Shown: one piece after another, positions 16,466-24,574 of the stretch
How the letters are laid out: every line of letters starts with the position of its first letter
Numbering within the stretch: the first letter of the stretch is position 1
Assembly: GCA_003151415.1 (NCBI GenBank)
Contig: PLXK01000129.1
Span: 5,618 to 42,292, forward strand
DNA: 36,675 nt
From: Bacteroidota bacterium
GTDB taxonomy: Bacteria; Bacteroidota; Bacteroidia; Palsa-965
Reading direction: 5' to 3'
The notes under the pieces: model-generated
Seen by the model: only the letters and a program-made list of their open reading frames with translations
Told to the model about the DNA's origin: nothing
The model's database searches: none
Translations under genes and position numbers: made by a program

Positions 16466-17515
16466 TCAGAGAATGAGCATAGCATCACCGTAGCTGTAAA
16501 AACGGTATTTGTCTTTTATGGCTTCTTTGTATGCTTTCATGACCAGGTCATACCCGCCAAAAGCACAAACCTGCATAAGAAGCGTGGATTCGGGCATATG
16601 GAAATTGGTAACCATGCAATTGGCCACGCTGAATTCATAAGGAGGAAAAATAAACTTGTTGGTCCAGCCGGCGTATGGCTTCAAAAATCCTTCCACAGAA
16701 ACCGATGTTTCAATGGCGCGCATGGTTGTAGTCCCAATGGCGCAAATCTTCCGTTTTTCAGCTTTCCCCTTATTGACGATGTCGGCGCACTGCTGGGTGA
16801 TGATGACTTCCTCGGAATCCATTTTGTGTTTTGTCAGGTCTTCGACCTCGACGGGACGGAAGCTGCCAAGGCCTGTATGCAAAGTCAGCTGGGCGAAGCT
16901 CACTCCTTTTATTTCCAGTTTCTTGAGCAATTGTTTGCTGAAATGCAAGCCGGCAGTAGGGGCAGCAACGGCTCCTTCAATCTCGGCATAAACAGTCTGG
17001 TATCTTTCGGCATCCTCAGGCATAACACCGCGTTTGATGTATTTGGGCAGGGGTGTTTGTCCGAGTGTTTCGATTGTTTTCTTGAATTCTTCGTAAGGGC
17101 CGTCGAACAGGAAGCGAAGCGTTCTGCCGCGGGAAGTGGTGTTGTCGATCACTTCAGCAACAAGCATGTCGTCGTCTCCGAAATAAAGTTTGTTGCCGAT
17201 ACGGATCTTTCTGGCAGGATCCACCAGAACATCCCAGAGCCGGCTGTCACGGTTGAGTTCGCGAAGAAGAAAAACTTCAATTTTAGCGCCTGTTTTTTCT
17301 TTGTTTCCATAAAGGCGGGCAGGAAAAACCTTGGTGTTGTTCAGGATCATCACATCCTTGTCGTCGAAGTAATTGATGATGTCTTTGAATTTTTTGTGCT
17401 CGATCTTGCCTGTTTTGCGGTGAAGAACCATCAGTTTGGCTTCGTCACGGGTTTTGGCGGGATGTTCGGCCAACAGCTCTTTGGGTAAATTGAATTTGAA
17501 TGCTGAAAGTTTCAT
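16466..17515 (-). CDS. queA: tRNA preQ1 ribosyltransferase-isomerase QueA
   Basis: QueA transfers and isomerises the ribosyl group of S-adenosylmethionine onto preQ1 at tRNA position 34, giving epoxyqueuosine. The ATG at 17515 gives 349 residues beginning [20 protein letters not shown], the normal family start (the P-x-x-L-I/L-A motif). Codons further upstream to 17728 would overlap truB and are not conserved. Other family segments are [40 protein letters not shown] and [16 protein letters not shown]. It follows truB on the same strand but with 136 bases and its own good promoter between, so it can be expressed separately. Confidence 0.97.
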   Translation of the reverse strand: MKLSAFKFNLPKELLAEHPAKTRDEAKLMVLHRKTGKIEHKKFKDIINYFDDKDVMILNNTKVFPARLYGNKEKTGAKIEVFLLRELNRDSRLWDVLVDPARKIRIGNKLYFGDDDMLVAEVIDNTTSRGRTLRFLFDGPYEEFKKTIETLGQTPLPKYIKRGVMPEDAERYQTVYAEIEGAVAAPTAGLHFSKQLLKKLEIKGVSFAQLTLHTGLGSFRPVEVEDLTKHKMDSEEVIITQQCADIVNKGKAEKRKICAIGTTTMRAIETSVSVEGFLKPYAGWTNKFIFPPYEFSVANCMVTNFHMPESTLLMQVCAFGGYDLVMKAYKEAIKDKYRFYSYGDAMLIL

Positions 17516-17558
17516 AAATCTTACGGGATTTGTTAACGGTTTAGTAATACAAAGGGCG

Positions 17559-17589
17559 CAAAGATACACATCCGGAGAGCGAAAGTCAA
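17559..17589 (-). promoter_or_regulatory. Complete Bacteroidota promoter for queA
   Basis: On the minus strand, -33 TTG (17589-17587), a 20-base spacer and the -7 box TATCTTTG (17566-17559) match the consensus well. Transcription would start near 17552, with a leader of about 40 bases to the ATG at 17515. It lies in the intergenic gap after truB. Confidence 0.7.
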
Positions 17590-17651
17590 TGGTTTGCGCG
17601 TTTATATTATGGATTGCTTCTGTGCGTGGTTTGCAGAGGGAAAAAAAAGGT

Positions 17652-18419
17652 TCAGCCGTGTTCCGGCAAAGGGTCGGTAACGGTGGGGGCAGAACCCGAT
17701 CCCTGACATTGTTCTTCAAAGGTTTCAATGGTCAGGGCATCGCTCAATACGTAGGTGCCAATGCGGGTCCGGCAAAGGGCGGTCAGATGTGCCCCGCTGT
17801 TCAGGGCCAGCCCCATGTCTCTGGCCAGGGAACGGATATAGGTGCCTTTGCTGCAGATCACACGAAAAGAAACGTCCTGTCCGTTTATAGCTGTAATCTC
17901 AAATTCAGAAATGGTAATGGTTCGGGATTTGATTTCAGCTTCTTTTCCCGCTCTGGCCAATTTGTAAGCTCTTTTGCCTCCAATCTTGATGGCCGAAAAA
18001 AGGGGGGGTATTTGCTCCTGGGTGCCGACGAATTTGGTGGCGGCTTCTAAAATGAGGGATTCGGTAATGTGCGCGGTCGGGAAATGGAAATCGACTTCTT
18101 TCTCCAGGTCAAAACAGGGGGTTGTGGCGCCCAGCCTGAACGTTCCAGTGTATTCTTTTTCCTGGGCCTGGTACAGATCAATGTTTTTTGTTTCTTTCCC
18201 GGTGCAGACAATCAGCAGCCCGGTAGCCAGAGGATCCAGGGTGCCGGCATGACCCACTTTAATTTTAGGCTTTTCCGTGGGATTGGCTGAAATCTCCTTC
18301 AGCTTTTTGCGGATACTGATTTTGAGCTTGTTGACAGCGTCGAATGAAGTCCAGCGGTAAGGTTTGTTGATCAGGAGTACTTCCCCCTTTTGGAAGTCGA
18401 AGTGTCTTTGGTTTTTCAT
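17652..18419 (-). CDS. truB: tRNA pseudouridine-55 synthase TruB
   Basis: It converts U55 of the T-loop of tRNAs to pseudouridine. It has 255 residues. The family start [20 protein letters not shown] (12-31) is followed by the catalytic [12 protein letters not shown] with nucleophile Asp62. [18 protein letters not shown] and [15 protein letters not shown] are also conserved. The ATG at 18419 is needed, since no later Met precedes the conserved start. That places the first 155 bases of truB inside the uppP reading frame (another frame, same strand). The C-terminus (after [13 protein letters not shown]) is short and ends in a Pro/Glu-rich tail. Confidence 0.96.
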   Translation of the reverse strand: MKNQRHFDFQKGEVLLINKPYRWTSFDAVNKLKISIRKKLKEISANPTEKPKIKVGHAGTLDPLATGLLIVCTGKETKNIDLYQAQEKEYTGTFRLGATTPCFDLEKEVDFHFPTAHITESLILEAATKFVGTQEQIPPLFSAIKIGGKRAYKLARAGKEAEIKSRTITISEFEITAINGQDVSFRVICSKGTYIRSLARDMGLALNSGAHLTALCRTRIGTYVLSDALTIETFEEQCQGSGSAPTVTDPLPEHG

Positions 18420-19206
18420 CTTGCAGTTTTAAACCCGTGCTGAGTGCGTAAATCAGAAAAAGGATACCCAGTCCGATGCGGTAATATCCAAAATGCTTGA
18501 ATCCGTATTTGCTCAAAAAAGCAATGAATCCCTTTACGGCAAAAATTGCCACGAGAAAGGCAATGGCGCCACCCAGACCCAAAACCATCAGGTTGTCTTT
18601 GTGGATAGAACCATGATTTTTGAATAGCTCATAACCGGAAGCGGCAAACATTGTCGGAATTGCAAGAAGAAACGAGAATTCGGCAGCTTGTTTTCTGTCA
18701 AAGCCCTGTGAAACCCCTCCAAGGATGGTGGCTGCCGAGCGCGATACGCCTGGAATCATGGAAAGACACTGAATAAGACCGATTTTGAATGCCCCCGCAA
18801 TGCTCATCGACTCGGTACCCGCATAAGCAGATCGTTTGCGGCCAGACCATTTGTCCAGGATAATGAGCAGGATGCCTCCAATAACCAGGGAAGAACTGAC
18901 CACATAAGGATTCATCAGTTTTTCCTTGATTATTTTATAGGCAAGAAAACCGATGATGCCCGTAGGCAGAAAAGCAACGGCCAGTTTGATGTAAATGTCC
19001 AGACTGACAAAAAAACGTTTGATGTACAAAGCAAAGACGGCAAGAATGGCACCCAGCTGGATAACGATTTCAAAAGTTTTGGCGAATTCGGCATCCTGTA
19101 TTTTCAGCAGGCTGTCGGCAAGAATCATGTGGCCGGTTGACGAAACAGGAAGAAATTCAGTTAATCCTTCAATGATAGCAAGGATGACAGACTGGAGTAT
19201 AGTCAT
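18265..19206 (-). CDS. uppP: Undecaprenyl-diphosphatase UppP (BacA type)
   Basis: An integral membrane enzyme that dephosphorylates undecaprenyl diphosphate, recycling the lipid carrier for peptidoglycan. It has 313 residues with about eight membrane segments. The catalytic first motif EGLTEFLPVSSTGH (13-26, Glu13/Glu17/His26) and the second motif PGVSRSAAT (152-160, Arg156) are intact. The family normally ends near residue 265, as in RIGLGILFLIYALSTGLKL here (243-261). This ORF continues 52 residues into truB in a different frame, with a hydrophilic tail unlike the family. Either a stop was lost at the gene end or translation truly extends; a sequencing error is possible. The start is 53 bases after DUF3098. 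Confidence 0.95.
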   Translation of the reverse strand: MTILQSVILAIIEGLTEFLPVSSTGHMILADSLLKIQDAEFAKTFEIVIQLGAILAVFALYIKRFFVSLDIYIKLAVAFLPTGIIGFLAYKIIKEKLMNPYVVSSSLVIGGILLIILDKWSGRKRSAYAGTESMSIAGAFKIGLIQCLSMIPGVSRSAATILGGVSQGFDRKQAAEFSFLLAIPTMFAASGYELFKNHGSIHKDNLMVLGLGGAIAFLVAIFAVKGFIAFLSKYGFKHFGYYRIGLGILFLIYALSTGLKLQDEKPKTLRLPKGGSTPDQQTLPLDFIRRCQQAQNQYPQKAEGDFSQSHGKA

Positions 19207-19259
19207 GGGCGGGTACTGGGGTTATAAAATGGGAGAAGAATCAGATAGGGAAAAAACGC

Positions 19260-19505
19260 TTATTCTTGTTCTGCTTTCGGTTTTTTCATGATTCCAAGAA
19301 GGACCGTGATGTATCCGGCAAGGATACAAATGGGCGCTACGGTGATCCTGCGGGTACTGAAAATTTCAGGGTTGAATTTGTTGGGGTCATCAGAACCGCC
19401 GCCCGACATGAGCATGAGTCCGATCACAACCAGTGCAGTGCCAGCAATGAGGTAAGTATAATTCTGTTTGTTAAAGGCAAATCCTTCTTTTTTCTTTTCG
19501 CTCAT
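19260..19505 (-). CDS. DUF3098 small membrane protein
   Basis: 81 residues with two membrane helices (about 18-34 and 53-72) joined by a polar loop with GGGSDDPNKFNPEIFS. The loop, the preceding AFNKQNY and TRRITVAPICILAGY match the DUF3098 pattern that I know from Bacteroidota. The function is unknown. It sits between ftsX and uppP, 151 bases after the ftsX stop and 53 bases before uppP, an arrangement I recall as common in the phylum. An accessory role at the division site or in the envelope is an inference from context only. Confidence 0.85.
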   Translation of the reverse strand: MSEKKKEGFAFNKQNYTYLIAGTALVVIGLMLMSGGGSDDPNKFNPEIFSTRRITVAPICILAGYITVLLGIMKKPKAEQE

Positions 19506-19656
19506 GACCTAATGTTTAATCTGTAAAATGGATATCAAAAAAACAAAGAATGCTGAATGGGCTGTTAACATTGTAATTCAAGCAGATAAACGCAATGCCG
19601 TACCTTCCAGGCTCCCCTCCGGCATCAGCTTGCTTACAGCTCATGTTTGATTGCGG

Positions 19657-20532
19657 TTAGTAATACAACTCGCTTGTCCGGATTCGAAGATATTTATGTA
19701 CCGCAAACCAGGTACAGATAAATCCTATCAAAATTCCTAAAAATACCAATGCGCCGGACAAGATGCCCAATAAATTTATATCCAGCAGCATATTCACCAG
19801 GAAAGGGAATACCTTTTCGAGGAGGTAAAAGAAGCCCAGTAGCATGAACAGGGAGATAATGGCCCCATAAATGCCCTGAATTATTCCGGTAAGAAGAAAG
19901 GGTTTGCGGATAAAACCTTGTGTGGCTCCAACGAGTTGCATGGTCCTGATCAAAAAGCGTTTGGAGTAAATGGCCAGTCTGATGGTGTTGTTGATCAGCG
20001 CAATGGCAATAAGCAGGAGCAGGCCGGTAAAAATGAGAATGACAATGCTCACGGTGCGTATATGGCTGTTCACGGCGCTCACATGGGCTTCTTTGTAATC
20101 CACATCGGCAACCAGCCCTTTTTTGTCCTGCAGGTCTTTGCGGATCCAGTTGATGCTGTCGTTGTTGGCGTATTCGGCTTTGAGGTAGATATCAATGGAA
20201 GAAGGCAGGGGGTTGTACCCGATGGAATTGACAAAATCTTCACCGAGTTCCTTGCGGAAATTGTCGGCGGCGCTCTTGGCCGAGGTAAAGGTGGTGGAAC
20301 GCACGTATCTCGTTGCATCCAGCGATTTCTGGAAGGCCATCACATCGGCTTCCTTGGCATCCGGATTCAGGTAAATGGATACCATGATGTGTTCTTTGAC
20401 GTAATCAGTCACTTTCTTGGCGCTGAGTACGACCATGGCCAGCAGGCCAACCATAAACAGCACCAGTGAAATACTGATCACCGTGGTGATTGAGCTGGAT
20501 TGAAGCCTCCTTTTGGTGTATTTATCTGACAC
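19657..20532 (-). CDS. ftsX: Cell-division ABC transporter permease FtsX
   Basis: The permease subunit of FtsEX, which couples ATP hydrolysis at the division site to activation of peptidoglycan hydrolases. It has 291 residues: a cytoplasmic start, a first membrane helix (about 17-37), a large periplasmic domain (38 to about 165) and three C-terminal helices. The family signature IRTMQLVGATQGFIRKPFLL follows the second helix. The start is a GTG at 20532; I found no in-frame ATG nearby upstream, and MSDKYTKRRLQSSSITTVIS is a normal FtsX start. FtsE is not in the window. It is the first gene of the run to DUF3098, uppP and truB. Confidence 0.95.
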   Translation of the reverse strand: MSDKYTKRRLQSSSITTVISISLVLFMVGLLAMVVLSAKKVTDYVKEHIMVSIYLNPDAKEADVMAFQKSLDATRYVRSTTFTSAKSAADNFRKELGEDFVNSIGYNPLPSSIDIYLKAEYANNDSINWIRKDLQDKKGLVADVDYKEAHVSAVNSHIRTVSIVILIFTGLLLLIAIALINNTIRLAIYSKRFLIRTMQLVGATQGFIRKPFLLTGIIQGIYGAIISLFMLLGFFYLLEKVFPFLVNMLLDINLLGILSGALVFLGILIGFICTWFAVHKYLRIRTSELYY

Positions 20533-20640
20533 AGGATACGATTTGGATACTAAAATCGGAAGAATTCGGTTCTTTCATCCGGCAAAACAAGACTAGTTGT
20601 TAACACCGCACTATGAATACAGGGGGCTGAAAAACAAGTT

Positions 20641-20687
20641 GGCAATTTGCAATGGGCAGTTTGCAAAAGGGAAACAATTTTTGCCCA
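20641..20687. repeat. Short direct repeat and weak hairpin upstream of ftsX
   Basis: Two 14-base units follow each other at 20641-20654 and 20655-20668; their first 12 bases, GGCAATTTGCAA and GGCAGTTTGCAA, differ by one base. TGGGCA (20653-20658) and TGCCCA (20682-20687) are inverted around the second unit. They lie in the 174-base gap between the SCO protein stop and the ftsX start, a gap where I see no clear -7 box for ftsX. Confidence 0.4.
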
Positions 20688-20706
20688 CTGTGAATGGCCG
20701 GCTTTT

Positions 20707-21348
20707 TCACTTATAACTTAAAACCAGTTGCTCAATGTCCACCATCAGCCTGCTTACCGCTTCCGGATCGGTTCCGTCATAAAAACCGCGGATGTGCTTT
20801 TCCTTATCGATCAGAGCGAACTGTTCGGTGTGCACAAAATCGTCGCTGCCTCCGTTGCCCTCGGTTGCGGTAACCAGGTAAGAATGACGGGCCAGATTAT
20901 AGAGTTGTTTTTTGTCGCCCGTCAGAAAAAACCATTTGTGCGGATCGGCTCCGTGAAGCTGCGCGTATTTGGCCAGACTTTCCACGCTGTCACGCAATGG
21001 ATCGACAGAATGGGAAACGATCATGACCGTAGGATCGTTTTTGAAACGCTCCTGCACACGTTCGAGTTGTGTGCTCATTTTCGGGCATATGTTTTTGCAG
21101 TTGGCGAAAAAATAATCTGCAACATATATTTTTCCTTTCAGATCTTTTTGTGTGATTGTTTTTCCTTCCTGGTTAATCAGTGAAAAATCCATGACCGTGT
21201 GAAAGATCGTGTCGCCGCCGGTTTCAGCTATTTTGTCGCCATAATACGGAAGTGTTTTTGCCGGCCTTTTGATGAATGAAAAATAAATCCCGATGCTTAG
21301 AGCAATAAGACCGGCAAAGATGAGCAGTATATTCGTTTGCTTTTTCAC
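20707..21348 (-). CDS. SCO1/SenC family copper/thioredoxin-like protein
   Basis: A membrane-anchored periplasmic thioredoxin-fold protein of the SCO family, which delivers copper to the CuA site of cytochrome c oxidase or acts as a thiol oxidoreductase. With the GTG start at 21348 it has 213 residues (MKKQTNILLIFAGLIALSIG), with an N-terminal anchor helix at about 6-24. The copper ligands are present: Cys84 and Cys88 in FANCKNICPK, and His173 in DDFVHTEQF. A TTG at 21375 would add nine polar residues and cannot be excluded. It lies 53 bases after the MORN_2-repeat protein gene on the same strand, probably co-transcribed. No oxidase genes are in view. Confidence 0.92.
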   Translation of the reverse strand: MKKQTNILLIFAGLIALSIGIYFSFIKRPAKTLPYYGDKIAETGGDTIFHTVMDFSLINQEGKTITQKDLKGKIYVADYFFANCKNICPKMSTQLERVQERFKNDPTVMIVSHSVDPLRDSVESLAKYAQLHGADPHKWFFLTGDKKQLYNLARHSYLVTATEGNGGSDDFVHTEQFALIDKEKHIRGFYDGTDPEAVSRLMVDIEQLVLSYK

Positions 21349-21401
21349 GTGTGCTGTTTTTTTAGTAATGACCAAATGCCCCTTCGGGCTATTTTGTTTT
21401 A

Positions 21402-22175
21402 TTATTTCTTGATTTCTTCTCCTTTTTTGTATTTCTGAAGAAGAACTTTTCCTTCCTCGTTGTAGTTCTTCCAGGTTCCTTCTTCCTTGTCATCAACAAA
21501 ACGGCCCTCGGTTTTCAGTTTCCCGTTTTCGTAATAGACTGTATACGGACCCTGTCTCATGTTGTTTGTGTATAAAACCTCCGATTCCCTTTCCCCGCTT
21601 TTGTAATATGTGGTCTGAACCCCATCCAGGTTTCCATTGTTGTAAACGCTCTTTGTATTTGGTTTCCCCTCCACATAGTACCATACGAAAACACCGTTTC
21701 TCACATCGTTCAGATAGGTTCCTTCTTCCTGAAGCCTTCCATCGGGATTGTAAATCCGTCTGGTGCCGTTTAGTTTTCCATTTTTATAGCTGATTTCAGA
21801 TTTTAACCGTCCTCCTCCGTAAAAGGCTCTCGATCGGCCATCAAGCACTCCGTCAACATAATACGATTCGCCCAGAAAGGTTCCGTTACGGTCTATGGTA
21901 ATGCTGATTCCGTTTTTCAACCCTCTTTTGTAGGAATCGATCATCCCGAGCAAGCCGCCCGGATAATAGGCCGTCCAGCTTCCTTCTTTGCGGTCGTCCA
22001 GGTAGCTTCCGTACCAGGTAACGGCCGCTTCAGAAATTTTCCAGAAACCTTGTTTACGGTTATTTGCGTCCACCCGGTTGGTATCTGGACCGGCAGAGGG
22101 GGGCACAAGGGCCGTATTTTGAGCTGTTCCCGCAATGGCAGGAAGAAGAAAAAGGAAAAAAAGAATGTGCTTCAT
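21402..22175 (-). CDS. Exported MORN_2-repeat protein
   Basis: 257 residues from the ATG at 22175. MKHILFFLFLLPAIAGTAQ is a signal peptide, so the protein is exported. From about residue 38 to the end it is built of roughly nine tandem 22-23-residue repeats of the pattern ...YYxNGxLxxEGxYxNxxRxGxW (for example YENGKLKTEGRFVDDKEEGT; YNPDGRLQEEGTYLNDVRNG). This is the MORN_2 type, often auto-named YwqK antitoxin without evidence. Such beta-hairpin repeats form an elongated sheet, and no catalytic residues are seen. The more upstream GTG at 22202 would put a polar stretch before the signal peptide and is rejected. It leads the SCO gene. Confidence 0.85.
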   Translation of the reverse strand: MKHILFFLFLLPAIAGTAQNTALVPPSAGPDTNRVDANNRKQGFWKISEAAVTWYGSYLDDRKEGSWTAYYPGGLLGMIDSYKRGLKNGISITIDRNGTFLGESYYVDGVLDGRSRAFYGGGRLKSEISYKNGKLNGTRRIYNPDGRLQEEGTYLNDVRNGVFVWYYVEGKPNTKSVYNNGNLDGVQTTYYKSGERESEVLYTNNMRQGPYTVYYENGKLKTEGRFVDDKEEGTWKNYNEEGKVLLQKYKKGEEIKK

Positions 22176-22257
22176 GTGAAAAGAGTTTGTTTTAATAGTC
22201 ACATGCCCGGCTGACCCCAGGGCAGGGTGTTTTATCTGATGATTCGGATAGCGGAGA

Positions 22258-22265
22258 CAAAATTA
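22258..22265 (-). promoter_or_regulatory. -7 box for the MORN_2-SCO pair
   Basis: The minus strand reads TAATTTTG, an exact TAnnTTTG match, 82 bases upstream of the ATG at 22175. There is no -33 TTG at 20-base spacing. The rest of the 22176-22444 gap is AT-rich (including TATATATATATTG near 22334) with no gene seen. Confidence 0.4.
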
Positions 22266-22444
22266 AGGAATAGATCGGGAAGCTGCTTAAAATTTATCTT
22301 TTGCCTTTACAGGGCCTTTTACGCATAGACTTTGCTATATATATATTGCGTAATAGGAACTCGGCTGTGGCTTCAATTTATGCCTCGAGCAAACATATGG
22401 CCTCTTGCGTCTAAAACTATAATTTTCCGGACAGATCCAACAGT

Positions 22445-23032
22445 TCAGATAAAGGCCTGGAAAATGGTTCCCTTGATTTCCGGCCATTCCTCTTTCAGGA
22501 TGCTTAAATAAACGGTATCTCTGATCCTGCCGGAAGCCGTCAGCATGTGTTTGCGGAATATTCCTTCCTCACGGGCGCCGATCTTTTTCATGGCCGTGCG
22601 CGACTGGATATTGAGCGAGTCGGTTTTCAGCTCGATACGATTCAGTCCCAGCGTTTCAAAACCATATTTCAGCAACTCAAATTTGACAGCCCGGTTGAGC
22701 CCGGTAGACTGAAATTGGGTTCCGATCCAGGTCCATCCAATTTCCAGCCTTTTATGCTGCGGAAAAAGATTGCCATACCGTGTCGAGCCGGCGACTTCAT
22801 TCGTTCGCTTGTCGGTGATGACAAATGGAATGGAAATGTGTTTCTCTTTTTCCATGAGCGCTTCTTTGAAATAAGCGATGAAGTCTTCCCGGCTTTCCAT
22901 TCTCCTTGGACTCATTTCCCACAAGGCCGGTTCTGCTGCTATCCGGCTGAGATCATCAAAGCAGGATGCATCCAGGGGTTTGATGAGAGCGATGTGGTTT
23001 TCCAGTTTGGCTGGAGTAATAAATGTGTCCAA
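22445..23032 (-). CDS. GNAT N-acetyltransferase (RimJ/RimL-like)
   Basis: 195 residues of the GNAT fold, of the Acetyltransf_3/RimJ-RimL type, which acetylates amino groups from acetyl-CoA; the substrate is unknown. LENHIALIKPLD is the usual first strand. IPFVITDKRTNEVAGSTRYGN and RLEIGWTWIGTQFQSTGLNR (about 96-115) cover the acetyl-CoA-binding region, and NRIELKTDSLNIQSRTAMKKIGAREEG is the typical C-terminal signature. The only suitable start is the TTG at 23032, because the oxidoreductase stop TAA lies in the same frame just one codon upstream. Only 3 bases separate the two genes, so translation is probably coupled. Confidence 0.9.
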   Translation of the reverse strand: MDTFITPAKLENHIALIKPLDASCFDDLSRIAAEPALWEMSPRRMESREDFIAYFKEALMEKEKHISIPFVITDKRTNEVAGSTRYGNLFPQHKRLEIGWTWIGTQFQSTGLNRAVKFELLKYGFETLGLNRIELKTDSLNIQSRTAMKKIGAREEGIFRKHMLTASGRIRDTVYLSILKEEWPEIKGTIFQAFI

Positions 23033-23035
23033 TGG

Positions 23036-24052
23036 TTACCAGTTTATAATGATTTTTCCTGTCGATTTGCGTGACTCTAAAAAGGCATGCGCTTCGGCTA
23101 TCCGATCGGTTTTGAAACGGCCGCCGATATGCGGATGGATCTCCTTTTTAAGTGCCAGGTCAATGACATTATTCAGGCAGCGCTGCAGGATGTCCGGCCG
23201 GTCGTCGGCCACCCGGAGCATATTCACTCCGATGATGGATTGTGATTTCATCAGCAGGAAAACCGGATTGGTAAATCCGAAGTCCATTAAAAGTTTCAGG
23301 CTGCCGAAAATGTTTTTTTTATCCATTTGTTCAGCGGCTCCGTAAGTGACGATCCTTCCTGCGGCAGAGAGCATCATTTTACTCTTTTTGAAAGTCATGC
23401 CCCCGACAGAGTCAAATACAACATCCGGCCCCATTGCATTGAGTTTTTGGATTTCCGCCTGAAAATCCTGGGTTTTGTAATTGAATGCATAATCTGCTCC
23501 GTTGGCCAGAATATAGTTTAGTTTTTCCCCGGAGCCTCCCGTGCCGTAAACGATGCAACCCCTGCGTTTGCAAAGCTGGGTGAGTGCTGTGCCCACTCCA
23601 CCGGCAGCGGCGTGAATCAACACATGGTCTCCGGCATGGAGATGAACCATTTCTTCCGCGCAAAACCAGGCGGTGCCATATTGCGTAGCCAGCGCGGCAG
23701 CCATGCCCGAATCCATGTCCTCCGGAATTTTAGCCGCAGCTCTGGCATCGGTAACGGCATATTCGGCGTAGCCCCCAAAGCGGGTGAATGCTGTGACACG
23801 GTCGCCTGCCCTGAGTGTATTCACATCTTTTGCAACCGATTCAATTTTGCCGACAACCTCGTAACCCAGCACGGACGGAAGAGCAGGTGCATCTTTGTAT
23901 TTGCCCCGGCGGGCAAGAACATCGGCGAAGTTCAGGCCAAACGACTCCACCCGGATTTGCACCTGCCCCGCTGCCGGTTCGGGTTTTGTGGCTTCCCGTA
24001 TTTCGAATGCATGTGCGGCATCTCCGTGACGAACGAGTGTTATGGCTTTCAT
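23036..24052 (-). CDS. Quinone oxidoreductase-like MDR protein
   Basis: 338 residues of the medium-chain dehydrogenase/reductase superfamily, NADPH:quinone oxidoreductase (QOR) branch, lacking the zinc-ligand cysteine set of true alcohol dehydrogenases. GLNFADVLARRGKY (39-52) and LPSVLGYEVVGKIE (58-71) form the catalytic-domain start. The Rossmann NADPH-binding motif is HAAAGGVGTALTQL (147-160). It reduces quinones or other activated alkenes; the real substrate is not predictable. The ATG at 24052 fits the family start MKAITLVRHG. It lies 20 bases after the four-helix membrane protein and 3 bases before GNAT, in the rsmI run. Confidence 0.9.
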   Translation of the reverse strand: MKAITLVRHGDAAHAFEIREATKPEPAAGQVQIRVESFGLNFADVLARRGKYKDAPALPSVLGYEVVGKIESVAKDVNTLRAGDRVTAFTRFGGYAEYAVTDARAAAKIPEDMDSGMAAALATQYGTAWFCAEEMVHLHAGDHVLIHAAAGGVGTALTQLCKRRGCIVYGTGGSGEKLNYILANGADYAFNYKTQDFQAEIQKLNAMGPDVVFDSVGGMTFKKSKMMLSAAGRIVTYGAAEQMDKKNIFGSLKLLMDFGFTNPVFLLMKSQSIIGVNMLRVADDRPDILQRCLNNVIDLALKKEIHPHIGGRFKTDRIAEAHAFLESRKSTGKIIINW

Positions 24053-24072
24053 GTTAAAAAAGTTCGGATTGT

Positions 24073-24540
24073 TTAGTTGGAGTTGGTCAGTTCTTCGGTT
24101 TCATCAAAACCGAGTTCCAGATCGGCGGCCATTTTTTCGATCGTTGGACGCGCCAGTAAAAAAGCGAAAAAGATGATTCCGAAGCCACCCAGAAAAACCA
24201 TGTTTGCTGTGAGCATAAAAGCAATGATGGAAAGAAAGGCCGGGAACTCCAGAAGAGCCCAGCGCAGCATACAGGCGGTACGGAATTCGTTCATTTTTTC
24301 TGTGGCCGTTTCCTTTGTCCTTGCAGCCGTGATTTTTGAACGATAAAGAAAATAACTCATGCTGATGCCCGAAATGCTGACAATAGAAAGGGCAATGGTC
24401 AGCGCAAGCGTCAGGTTTTTATCTGCCGCAAATGCGCTTGTTCTCAGGGTGCCTAAAAAGAAAGCAATGACGGCAAAAAAAGTCTGACCCAATCCAAGGG
24501 CGAGATACAATATCTGGAGTGTTTTGAACTCTTTTTTCAT
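24073..24540 (-). CDS. Four-helix membrane protein of unknown function
   Basis: 155 residues from the ATG at 24540 (MKKEFKTLQILYLALGLGQT). I do not recognise a family. Four membrane helices are apparent at about 9-31, 44-65, 91-112 and 114-132, with a Lys/Arg/Thr-rich cytoplasmic loop (RSKITAARTKETATEKMNEFR, about 67-87) after the second helix and an acidic tail (ADLELGFDETEELTNSN). The helix-loop pattern is like small uncharacterised Bacteroidota membrane proteins. Codons upstream to 24612 overlap the rsmI 3' end and are basic and not membrane-like. It lies between rsmI (34 bases) and the MDR gene (20 bases). Confidence 0.75.
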   Translation of the reverse strand: MKKEFKTLQILYLALGLGQTFFAVIAFFLGTLRTSAFAADKNLTLALTIALSIVSISGISMSYFLYRSKITAARTKETATEKMNEFRTACMLRWALLEFPAFLSIIAFMLTANMVFLGGFGIIFFAFLLARPTIEKMAADLELGFDETEELTNSN

Positions 24541-24574
24541 TTCAGTTTGTCTTTCGATTAAACAGAGCCGGATT

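Noticed and set aside
16598-17488. 296-codon plus-strand open frame opposite queA
   Set aside because: Phe/Gly-rich product with no family features; antisense to an intact queA.
17516-17728. Upstream extension of queA to 17728
   Set aside because: It overlaps the truB end and passes over the queA promoter; the family start [11 protein letters not shown] is at 17515.
20641-20668. Start of a CRISPR or satellite array
   Set aside because: Only two imperfect 14-base units with no spacers; not an array.
22445-24052. MDR and GNAT as one gene broken by a nonsense mutation
   Set aside because: Both halves are complete, full-length members of unrelated families; more likely two coupled genes.
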